From Anaerolineaceae bacterium (lineage in GTDB: Bacteria > Chloroflexota > Anaerolineae > Anaerolineales > Anaerolineaceae), in NCBI GenBank assembly GCA_014860845.1, contig JACZIY010000504.1:1-5383 (forward strand): a stretch of 5,383 nucleotides of DNA, written 5' to 3'. The notes beneath the pieces were generated by a model. That model saw only the letters and a program-made list of their open reading frames with translations. It had not been told where the DNA came from and made no database searches. This document shows positions 1 through 5,383 of this stretch, piece after piece. Numbering within the stretch: position 1 is the first letter of the stretch; the number at the start of each line of letters is the position of its first letter. The translations under genes and the position numbers were made by a program.

Positions 1-603
1 TGGAGTACCCCGCAAAAACCTACCGGATTCATCTCTGAAATCGAACAAAAGAATAGAATGAAGCGGGTAGCCAATCAATTATCCCTGTTGAAAAACGAAC
101 AGGGATTTGCCCCTCTGCTGCTGCCGTTTGTTACTGATACGACCTCTTTGGAAACTGACAATACATGGCTCTTTACATCGTGGAACACAATTAGACTTCT
201 AAAAATATCGATGATCCAAAAAGATACCGAATCCATTCTTTCGCTAACCAATCTTCTAATTGGATCAGGTCGTGGACTGACCCCTTCGGGTGACGATCTA
301 TTAACCGGATTGACATTTATGCGCAGAAGATGGTTTCCCGAAGTCAATTGGATGACAGAAGTCGAGGATCAACTATTGGCAACATTTAAAGTAAAAACAA
401 CTTCAGTCAGCAGTACTTTGTTTGAATGTGCCTTGCAAGGAGAAGCAGATGCTCGCATTCAGGAAATGGCTGATGTATTGATGAGTGCGGATGTCCCTTT
501 CCATCAGCAAGCCATGGAGCTTTCCCGCTGGGGAAATTCATCCGGAGCAGATGTGTTCCTGGGGATGTTACTGGCAATTGAGAGTTTTCAAAACCATATT
601 TGA
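1..603 (+). CDS. DUF2877 (AllH/YlbF-like) protein, 5' end cut by window edge
   Basis: The reading frame is open from base 1 to the TGA at 601-603, giving 200 visible residues. The ATG at 58 has no ribosome binding site before it, and the frame continues upstream without a stop, so I read this as the C-terminal part of a longer protein; family members are usually clearly longer than this. Two family signatures are visible. One is the glycine-rich stretch GSGRGLTPSGDDLLTGL at visible residues 88-104 (bases 262-312). The other is GNSSGADVFLG near residues 178-188, matching the usual G-x-SSG-x-D pattern of the C-terminal end. E. coli YlbF (AllH) of this family is a component of oxamate carbamoyltransferase with FdrA/AllF and YlbE/AllG, acting late in anaerobic allantoin breakdown. 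The family is sure; the exact function here is inferred, because the partner genes would lie outside the window. It is probably cotranscribed with the gene starting 9 bases downstream. Confidence 0.85.
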   Translation, partial: WSTPQKPTGFISEIEQKNRMKRVANQLSLLKNEQGFAPLLLPFVTDTTSLETDNTWLFTSWNTIRLLKISMIQKDTESILSLTNLLIGSGRGLTPSGDDLLTGLTFMRRRWFPEVNWMTEVEDQLLATFKVKTTSVSSTLFECALQGEADARIQEMADVLMSADVPFHQQAMELSRWGNSSGADVFLGMLLAIESFQNHI

Positions 604-606
604 GGA
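602..606 (+). promoter_or_regulatory. Ribosome binding site overlapping the upstream stop codon
   Basis: GAGGA begins inside the TGA stop (601-603) of the DUF2877 gene and lies 6 bases before the ATG at 613. This fixes the start of the downstream membrane protein and suggests translational coupling of the two genes. Confidence 0.7.
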
Positions 607-612
607 TTAATA

Positions 613-1161
613 ATGTCTCTACCCATACAATACCAAGTCAAATGTCCTTCCTGTTCACAATCTGATCAAACAATTTTGATTGAAGAACTTTATTTTGGAT
701 TGATTGAAAGAAATCAGAAAGTCATTGCAAGGTTTAGCATTCAACCTGGTCAAATCAAATCCTTATTAAGTAAAATCAAACCTCCTTCTCTGGAAAGATT
801 ACCCTTCTGGCTAATTATTCCTCCGGATGTTTTAATCGGCATCATTGTAGGTGTCTTCTTGCTTCTGATGATTATTTCAGGAATCCAACAAGGATTTGAT
901 GAAAAGTATGCATTTCCATTGGTTTTAATTTTTGTTTATTTCATTTTCCGCCGACATCTTAATGCCCAATACAACACCAAAAAAACCGAACGTGAAGAAA
1001 TTATCAACCAGGCTCAAAAAGCAGCAGATCGATGGTCGTCTTTGTTCATTTGTTTTCGTGATATGACTGTTTTCAGTGGTCATAGCAACAACTATTTTCC
1101 AATCAATGAATTTCAAAATAGAATCTATAATGATAACCAATTAGATTCCTCTTACGATTAA
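613..1161 (+). CDS. Small two-helix membrane protein with N-terminal CPSC motif, function unknown
   Basis: A 182-residue protein starting at ATG 613, supported by GAGGA 6 bases upstream, and ending at TAA 1159-1161. Residues 11-14 are C-P-S-C, followed by polar residues, which looks like the first half of a zinc ribbon or rubredoxin-type knuckle. No second CxxC pair follows. Two hydrophobic segments lie at about 67-91 and 99-112, separated by a short polar turn (QQGFDEKY). They are followed by a charged, probably helical stretch (about 113-140, rich in K, E, R and Q) and by RWSSLFICFRDMTVF at 140-154, with a third cysteine at 147. The helices form a short hairpin, so both ends probably face the same side, likely the cytoplasm because RR and KK follow helix 2. 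The tail is polar and Asn/Asp-rich. I do not know a function. Similar small zinc-ribbon membrane proteins with a C-x-RD-x-x-VF-like end occur, to my recollection, in Anaerolineae. The tight spacing to DUF2877 suggests one operon, not necessarily a shared pathway. Confidence 0.8.
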   Translation: MSLPIQYQVKCPSCSQSDQTILIEELYFGLIERNQKVIARFSIQPGQIKSLLSKIKPPSLERLPFWLIIPPDVLIGIIVGVFLLLMIISGIQQGFDEKYAFPLVLIFVYFIFRRHLNAQYNTKKTEREEIINQAQKAADRWSSLFICFRDMTVFSGHSNNYFPINEFQNRIYNDNQLDSSYD

Positions 1162-1169
1162 GACGGATC

Positions 1170-1206
1170 AAAAAAAGAAGGCTCAGTTTTACTGAACCTT
1201 CGAAAT
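1170..1206 (-). terminator. Rho-independent terminator of the MFS gene, read on the minus strand
   Basis: Arms 1177-1186 and 1192-1201 form a 10-pair stem around a 5-base loop (1187-1191). On the minus strand the stem is followed directly by seven T (complement of the A run 1170-1176), as expected for an intrinsic terminator. It begins 23 bases beyond the MFS stop codon. The one non-Watson-Crick position (C1182/A1196) becomes a G-U wobble in minus-strand RNA but a C-A mismatch in plus-strand RNA. There is no T run on the plus side, so it is best suited to the minus-strand gene. Confidence 0.82.
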
Positions 1207-1224
1207 TGGAAAAATGGGTAAAAA

Positions 1225-2562
1225 TTATTCCTGAATCTCTTTTGCTCGTTCTCGCATTTGTTCTCGCAATATTTTTGAATCGCGAGGATATGCCCAATAG
1301 AATAAAGTAAATAGGGCAGCACAGATAATCCATGGGATTGGTATTGTCCAGATCATTGCTTCGGTTAATCCGATTCTGTCTGCCAGAACGCCAGCAATAT
1401 AGGCAGCGAAGGCAGCAAAACCGCTTTCGATAAACGTGACCATAGCAAAAGCGGTTCCACGCAATTCCGGTGGAATAGCTCCTTGCATCATTGGCTCTTT
1501 AGCTCCTTTTCCTGGCCAGCTGATTAATAAGGCAGTAACAGCGCACAATGCCACCAGTTGTCCAAAAGTCCAGTTGTCTGTTTGGGTAAACAATATATAG
1601 GTCAGCGGAATTCCCGAGATAATGGAAATTTGGCCAATCGCGGTACGACCATACTTGGGGCTTTTTCCCTCAGCCCAATCTCCAAGAAACCCACCGATAA
1701 TGTTCGACAATGCAGTACCAACCACAATACCCGCAAATGCCACGGAGGCCAACGACTCAGATAACCCGCGCACATTCACAAACCAGGTAATGATGTATAG
1801 TCCCATCACAACCCAGGGCATCGAGCCAGCCAAACCTTGAGCAATTGCTACCCAGATGGTCGGGATTTTCAAGACTTTCGGAATATCACTGAATTTGACC
1901 TTGTATTTGGCTGCATCCTCAGCAGTAATCTTTCCCATAAGCTCTGGCTCAGATGCGCCGCGTACCGGTTCATCCACAAGAAACCAGATGACCAAACCGG
2001 AGACCACACTGAACAAACCTAACGAAATAAAACCCCAGCGCCATAAAGTGGGAGAAGCAAGAAGCCCTAATCCAAGGGTTCCAACAACAATTCCCATAAC
2101 CCCAATCGCCTCCAAAACACCTAATGCTCGTCCTCGCTGTTTGGGCGGAAATGTATCAGACATAATTGAAAATGTTGCTGGCATCAAACAGCCCAATCCG
2201 ATTCCGGAAATTGCACGGATGATTAATAATTGTCCAAAATCCTGTGTCAAACCACAAACTGCTGTCCAAATTCCCCATATTCCTGTGCCAATCAGAATTA
2301 CTTTTTTTCTGGAGTATCGATCGGCGGCATAGCCCCAGAAAGGAGCACTGATCGCCTGTAAAATACTCCTGATCGTTCCAATCGTGCCCAGATTGGTGTA
2401 GCTTAATCCCCATAATGCCTGTAATGTTGGAAATAAAACAGATATGGTCTGACCTTCACCCTGGTCAATGAAATAACCAAAGGACAAGGCAAACAATGTT
2501 CGCCAACGCCGTTGTTTTTTCACAGGCTTTTCTACTGGCATTGCAAGATTCTCTGTCGCCAT
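1225..2562 (-). CDS. MFS transporter, spinster-like family
   Basis: A 445-residue integral membrane protein of the major facilitator superfamily, with about twelve hydrophobic segments in two halves joined by a charged central loop (about 199-226). After a basic N-terminus (K11-R21), helix 1 carries SFGYFIDQGEGQ (about 27-38), with charged Asp and Glu residues typical of spinster/hexuronate-type MFS proteins. The loop between helices 2 and 3 has motif A, GYAADRYSRKK at 77-87. Helix 4 begins with R116 in RAISGIGLG. A degenerate second copy of motif A (GGFLGDWAEGK, about 290-300) and PPELRGTA (364-371) lie in the C-terminal half. Length is normal for the family. The start is ATG at 2562, because GAGGAG lies exactly 6 bases upstream; a TTG two codons earlier would abut that site. 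Substrate cannot be read from sequence: spinster-like carriers include lysolipid and sphingolipid carriers, and related MFS groups move organic acids. It has its own promoter and terminator, so it is monocistronic. It converges on the membrane-protein gene and diverges from the phosphatase fusion. Confidence 0.92.
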   Translation of the reverse strand: MATENLAMPVEKPVKKQRRWRTLFALSFGYFIDQGEGQTISVLFPTLQALWGLSYTNLGTIGTIRSILQAISAPFWGYAADRYSRKKVILIGTGIWGIWTAVCGLTQDFGQLLIIRAISGIGLGCLMPATFSIMSDTFPPKQRGRALGVLEAIGVMGIVVGTLGLGLLASPTLWRWGFISLGLFSVVSGLVIWFLVDEPVRGASEPELMGKITAEDAAKYKVKFSDIPKVLKIPTIWVAIAQGLAGSMPWVVMGLYIITWFVNVRGLSESLASVAFAGIVVGTALSNIIGGFLGDWAEGKSPKYGRTAIGQISIISGIPLTYILFTQTDNWTFGQLVALCAVTALLISWPGKGAKEPMMQGAIPPELRGTAFAMVTFIESGFAAFAAYIAGVLADRIGLTEAMIWTIPIPWIICAALFTLFYWAYPRDSKILREQMRERAKEIQE

Positions 2563-2568
2563 AAACAA

Positions 2569-2574
2569 CTCCTC
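2569..2574 (-). promoter_or_regulatory. Ribosome binding site of the MFS gene
   Basis: The minus strand reads GAGGAG here, 6 bases before ATG 2562. This spacing is ideal for that ATG and rules against the TTG at 2568, which would directly touch the site. Confidence 0.85.
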
Positions 2575-2630
2575 ATTTTTTAATGTTGAAAAAAGACCTT
2601 CTTTGGTTGTAGTTTTTTTGGGAAAATAGA

Positions 2631-2659
2631 ATTCTAGAAAATTGGATCATGATTGTCAA
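2631..2659 (-). promoter_or_regulatory. Sigma-70-type promoter of the MFS gene
   Basis: On the minus strand a perfect -35 box TTGACA (2659-2654) is separated by exactly 17 bases from TAGAAT (2636-2631), five of six matches to TATAAT. Predicted transcription start is near 2624, giving a leader of about 62 bases before ATG 2562. No riboswitch-like fold is evident in the leader. Confidence 0.8.
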
Positions 2660-2730
2660 GCATTTTTGTCTTTGAATTAATAAGACCTGTAAAGGGTTGT
2701 TGGATAGGTGTAAAAAAGGTTCTTTCTGTG

Positions 2731-2736
2731 TACAAT
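2731..2736 (+). promoter_or_regulatory. Candidate -10 box placing transcription start at the ATG of the fusion gene
   Basis: TACAAT, five of six matches to the -10 consensus, ends 6 bases before ATG 2743. This is the spacing at which transcription would begin at or next to the A of the start codon. No good -35 box lies 15-19 bases upstream, so this rests on the -10 match, its position, and the lack of a ribosome binding site at the ATG. Confidence 0.35.
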
Positions 2737-2742
2737 AAAACC

Positions 2743-4803
2743 ATGATATTGGGCAGATTTCCATACCCAACGTATCGCAGAATGCGTCATATCCTTATTG
2801 TTTGGATCGTTGAAACAATAACATTATTTTTATTAGGACGTTGGTTACCAGGGTTAGTCATTTCCAGTGAGTTTGATGCATTTTTGGCGGTTACTTTGAT
2901 TGGTCTTTTAAATGCAATCCTGAGACCCCTTATTCTACAGTTGACAATAACACTCACGGTGCTAACACTGGGATTATTTTCATTTTTTTTGAATATTGTT
3001 GTTATTGTATTGGTTGCTTACATTATGCCCGGATTTAATTTTTTGGATTATCCAAGTGTAATATATGTGGTGCTGGGCATTTCATTTATGAATTTGTTAG
3101 CTTCCAATTTATTGGCCTTAGATGAAAATGATTCATATTATCGTTCGGTCATCCCCAAAATTAAACCGAAGGATCTGCCACCAGAAAGTGCCCAACCAGC
3201 AGGACTAATCATTATCGAAATTGATGGCCTTTCTTATAATGTTTTACGAGAAGCAATTGACCTCGGTTACATGACGACACTGCGGAATTTTATCGCAAAA
3301 AATTATCAGATCCATCCGTGGAATTGTGGGTTACCGTCGCAGACGTCTGCTAGCCAGATGGGTATTTTATACGGAGATAACACAAACATCCCTGCCTTTC
3401 GTTGGTATGAAAAGGATCTCGATAAATTGGTTGTCTCCAATCATCTCAGCGATACAGCAATGATTGAACAACGATTCCAACATAAAGGAGGTTTATTAGC
3501 CTTTAATAGTTCCAGTTTGGGAAATATGTTCTCTGGAAATGCTGGACGGTCAGTTCTAACCATGAGTAAATTATCTCAATTCAGAAAACTTCCTAAAAGA
3601 AGCGGTATTTTTTATAATTTTTTCCTTAATCCCTATAACTACATTCACACAATTCTCCTGATGATTCTTGAATTGATTCGTGAAATATATCAATCAACCG
3701 CTCAATTTTTGTCCGGACGCAAACCCAGTATTCGCAGAACATTGCTATTTGCCTTAGAAAGAACTGTTTCTGCCGTACTCATACGCGAGTTGACTACTCA
3801 CCTGTTAATTGAGGATATGTTCCGTGGGAGTCAGACCATCTATGCAACTTATTTTGGTTACGATGTGGTCGCCCATCACACAGGTGTAGCCAGCCCCGCT
3901 GCTATGATAACGCTACGCGATATTGACAAACAAATTCAGCGCATCAAAGATGCCGTTGAGCATGCCCCGCGCATGTATGAAATTGTCATCATTTCTGATC
4001 ATGGCTTGTCAGAAGGAGCGCCATTTCAACAGATATTTGGAATAACGCTCGAACAACTCATCCAAAGAATTCTTGAGGATCAATATTCAATTGTCGATAC
4101 TGGCGCGTCCGAAGAAACCAAAGGTTATGTAAATTCATTGTTACAAATGGCGCTGGCTCCCCATAAAAAACTCAACGAAACAGCCCGTCGCATTTATGAA
4201 CAGTACAAAAAAGACAAAGGGAATTATTTTTATTTTGATTTACCTCAAAAGGATACCCAGATAAAACAAACCGACATGGTTTTGTGTACATCTGGCAGCC
4301 TGGCTATGTTGTACTTTATCAACATTAAACAAAGACTTCTATTGGAGGAGATCAAAGAACTCTATCCGAATTTGATTGAAGCATTGATTTGCCATCCAGG
4401 AATTGGCTTTCTGGCGATTGACTCCTACATCAATGGACCGGTTGTTATCAATGCGCAAGGAATTTATTATCTCAATTCGAATGATTTCGAAGGAAAGAAT
4501 CCACTGGCACTATACGAAGAGACTGCCGCATGGCAATTGGGAAAATTGTTTTCATATTCAAATGTTGGGGATATGATCATCCAGAGCCGATATGACCCAG
4601 AAACAAATCAAATACCAGCATTCGAGAACCTGCTTGCCCACCATGGAGGTATTGGTGGTGATCAAACGCTGGCTTTCGTGATGCATCCTGAAATATTACA
4701 TTTTGACAGACCCATCAACGACGCTACCCTTATGCACCATCAATTGCAAAAATGGCAAAACATACTTTTCAGTTCTCTGCTAAATCACAATCCTGAAAAT
4801 TAA
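2743..4803 (+). CDS. Holin-like 4-TM domain fused to alkaline phosphatase/NPP-superfamily hydrolase
   Basis: A 686-residue two-domain protein. Residues about 17-127 contain four hydrophobic segments with the pattern of the mycobacterial-type four-helix holin-like family (PF04020): LPG in the first loop, LLNAILRPLI at 55-64, LTLGLFSFFLN at 74-84 and MPGF at 95-98. From about 153 on lies a type I phosphodiesterase/nucleotide pyrophosphatase-like domain. Its metal ligands and nucleophile appear in the expected order: D161 (IEIDGL), T201 (PSQTSAS), D374 and H378 (GYDVVAHH, with the family's four-residue spacing), D419-H420 (ISDHG) and H633 or H634 (LAHHGG). It should hydrolyse phosphomono- or diesters at two divalent metals, probably near the membrane; the substrate is unknown. 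The nucleophile-to-D374 and H420-to-H633 intervals are longer than in typical NPP enzymes, and the first includes a hydrophobic stretch near 290-319. The frame is open upstream to TTG 2653, but those 30 residues lack domain features. ATG 2743 is preferred; GTG 2728 and ATG 2782, closest to the domain, are alternatives, and none has a strong ribosome binding site. Confidence 0.85.
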   Translation: MILGRFPYPTYRRMRHILIVWIVETITLFLLGRWLPGLVISSEFDAFLAVTLIGLLNAILRPLILQLTITLTVLTLGLFSFFLNIVVIVLVAYIMPGFNFLDYPSVIYVVLGISFMNLLASNLLALDENDSYYRSVIPKIKPKDLPPESAQPAGLIIIEIDGLSYNVLREAIDLGYMTTLRNFIAKNYQIHPWNCGLPSQTSASQMGILYGDNTNIPAFRWYEKDLDKLVVSNHLSDTAMIEQRFQHKGGLLAFNSSSLGNMFSGNAGRSVLTMSKLSQFRKLPKRSGIFYNFFLNPYNYIHTILLMILELIREIYQSTAQFLSGRKPSIRRTLLFALERTVSAVLIRELTTHLLIEDMFRGSQTIYATYFGYDVVAHHTGVASPAAMITLRDIDKQIQRIKDAVEHAPRMYEIVIISDHGLSEGAPFQQIFGITLEQLIQRILEDQYSIVDTGASEETKGYVNSLLQMALAPHKKLNETARRIYEQYKKDKGNYFYFDLPQKDTQIKQTDMVLCTSGSLAMLYFINIKQRLLLEEIKELYPNLIEALICHPGIGFLAIDSYINGPVVINAQGIYYLNSNDFEGKNPLALYEETAAWQLGKLFSYSNVGDMIIQSRYDPETNQIPAFENLLAHHGGIGGDQTLAFVMHPEILHFDRPINDATLMHHQLQKWQNILFSSLLNHNPEN

Positions 4804-4830
4804 TAATTTCACTTTTCAATGGCGAAATTT

Positions 4831-4839
4831 TGGTATAAT
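4831..4839 (+). promoter_or_regulatory. Extended -10 promoter of the dUTPase gene
   Basis: TGGTATAAT is a perfect extended -10 element (TGn plus consensus TATAAT). The only upstream match is a weak TTTTCA at 4813-4818 with a short 15-base spacer, consistent with an extended -10 promoter needing little -35 contact. Predicted start is near 4845-4847, leaving a leader of only about 8-10 bases. Confidence 0.65.
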
Positions 4840-4842
4840 CGC

Positions 4843-4849
4843 GGAGGAG
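4843..4849 (+). promoter_or_regulatory. Ribosome binding site of the dUTPase gene
   Basis: GGAGGAG lies 5 bases before ATG 4855 and decides the start. The in-frame ATG at 4819 would translate the promoter and this site into 12 extra residues before the conserved protein begins. Confidence 0.85.
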
Positions 4850-4854
4850 TTCAT

Positions 4855-5286
4855 ATGCAGACAATTAAAATTGCTAAAATTGATCCAAATGCCTATCTTC
4901 CCTCCCGCAAACATCCTGCTGACGCTGGTTTGGATATCTATGCCAATTGCAATATCGTTATTGAACCTCATTCAACTTCGATTGTCAGCACCGGAATTAC
5001 ACTGGAAATAACCGACGGTTTTGTGGGTTTACTCAAGCCAAAAGGACGTAACAATCATCTGCTCGGAGCAGGTGTAGTCGATGCAGGTTATCAAGGGGAA
5101 ATTTTAGTGAAGGTGGCAAATATCAGTGATCATCCTTTGGAAATCAAACCAGGTGATGCGATTGGTCAATTATTAATTCTTCCTATATACACGCCAGAAG
5201 TACTTGAAGTCAATCCTGATCAAATTCACTTTGAAAACTCTTCACGTGGAAAAACAGGTGGAATTGTCGATCAAAATTTGGTCTGA
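4855..5286 (+). CDS. dut: dUTP diphosphatase (dUTPase), divergent trimeric type
   Basis: A 143-residue protein of the trimeric dUTPase/dCTP deaminase fold. The family enzyme hydrolyses dUTP to dUMP and diphosphate in the cytoplasm, keeping uracil out of DNA and feeding dTMP synthesis. Motif I is ADAGLDIYA (22-30) with the metal-associated D27. Motif III is GVVDAGYQGEILVKVAN (73-89) with the catalytic-region D76 and the YQGE signature. Motif IV is PGDAIGQLLILPI (99-111). Two motifs are altered: motif II reads KPKGRNNHLLGAG (61-73), where most family members have an R-S-S/G serine and a longer loop, and the C-terminal motif V reads SSRGKTGGIVDQ (129-140), lacking the usual phenylalanine that stacks on uracil. 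The P-loop-like R-G-K-x-G-G remains. Start ATG 4855 is set by GGAGGAG five bases upstream. The gene follows the fusion gene by 51 bases and has its own promoter. The fold is sure; strict dUTP specificity is less so. Confidence 0.87.
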   Translation: MQTIKIAKIDPNAYLPSRKHPADAGLDIYANCNIVIEPHSTSIVSTGITLEITDGFVGLLKPKGRNNHLLGAGVVDAGYQGEILVKVANISDHPLEIKPGDAIGQLLILPIYTPEVLEVNPDQIHFENSSRGKTGGIVDQNLV

Positions 5287-5299
5287 AGTCAAGAAAAAG

Positions 5300-5333
5300 A
5301 TTGTGTCAATAATAACCACAATTCAAAATTTTT
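5300..5333 (+). terminator. Weak possible terminator after dut
   Basis: ATTGTG (5300-5305) and CACAAT (5317-5322) form a 6-base-pair inverted repeat with an 11-base loop, followed by AAAATTTTT (5325-5333). The stem is short and AT-rich and the loop is large, so this could be a weak terminator, a small operator-like dyad, or chance. Confidence 0.22.
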
Positions 5334-5383
5334 CATACAATTAAACTATCAGAGAATTCTATATGCTTATACAAAGATTGTAC

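Larger units (their letters stand above)
2563..2742. other. Divergent intergenic region between MFS and phosphatase fusion
   Basis: This 180-base AT-rich spacer holds the MFS promoter and ribosome binding site on the minus strand and the candidate promoter elements of the fusion gene on the plus strand. A TTGTCA on the plus strand (2653-2658) overlaps the minus-strand -35 box almost completely. It is followed 17 bases later by ATTAAT (2676-2681), a weaker possible forward promoter. I see no long operator palindrome. Confidence 0.5.

Noticed and set aside
1558..2332. Several plus-strand open frames opposite the MFS gene
   Set aside because: They are antisense shadows of a well-supported 445-residue transporter; their translations show no motifs and no ribosome binding sites.
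2588..2602. Small inverted repeat AAAGA/TCTTT in the MFS leader as an attenuator
   Set aside because: The stem is only about 5 AT-rich pairs with a 3-base loop and would be too unstable; there is no competing alternative fold.
2653..2742. TTG-initiated N-terminal extension of 30 residues on the phosphatase fusion
   Set aside because: It runs through the divergent promoter region (the MFS -35 box lies at 2654-2659), has no ribosome binding site, and adds no recognisable domain before the first membrane helix.
2743..3140. Prophage lysis module, suggested by the holin-like domain and the nearby dUTPase
   Set aside because: No endolysin, integrase or structural phage genes are present. This four-helix family is common as a chromosomal membrane domain, and the fusion to a phosphatase argues for a housekeeping role.
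4819..4854. Upstream ATG giving the dUTPase 12 extra residues
   Set aside because: This stretch contains the TGGTATAAT promoter element and the GGAGGAG ribosome binding site, so it is regulatory. The conserved protein starts at ATG 4855.
5363..5383. Possible start of a next gene at ATG 5363
   Set aside because: Only seven codons are visible before the window ends, and the upstream AGAGAA is a poor ribosome binding site, so it cannot be supported.

Overview
The window is AT-rich bacterial chromosomal DNA. It carries five protein genes, the first cut by the left edge. I see no rRNA, tRNA, CRISPR array, insertion sequence or phage structural gene. The taxonomic hint is weak. The holin-like/phosphatase fusion, the zinc-ribbon membrane protein ending in a Cys-x-Arg-Asp motif, and the dUTPase with an unusual second motif all look most like what I recall from Chloroflexota (Anaerolineae-type) genomes. 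This rests on memory of families, not on a search.

Layout: (1) Positions 1-1161, plus strand, hold a two-gene unit. The 3' part of a DUF2877 (AllH/YlbF-like) protein is followed 9 bases later by a small two-helix membrane protein with one CPSC motif. (2) Positions 1170-1206 hold a hairpin with a T-tract readable on the minus strand. It sits between convergent genes and terminates the next one. (3) Positions 1225-2562, minus strand, encode a spinster-like MFS transporter with a clear ribosome binding site and a strong sigma-70-type promoter at 2631-2659. (4) Positions 2563-2742 are a divergent intergenic region. (5) Positions 2743-4803, plus strand, encode a large fusion of a four-helix holin-like membrane domain to an alkaline phosphatase/NPP-superfamily enzyme with all metal ligands visible. 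(6) Positions 4855-5286, plus strand, encode a compact, divergent dUTPase with its own extended -10 promoter. (7) Positions 5287-5383 contain no gene I can support.

The genes do not form one obvious pathway. DUF2877 points to the oxamate carbamoyltransferase branch of purine/allantoin catabolism, whose other genes would lie left of the window. The MFS gene is separately transcribed. The phosphatase fusion and dut are codirectional, but dut has its own promoter. I found no convincing new multi-gene system. The items most worth a second look are the membrane-anchored phosphatase fusion, its possible leaderless start, and the altered active-site motifs of the dUTPase.
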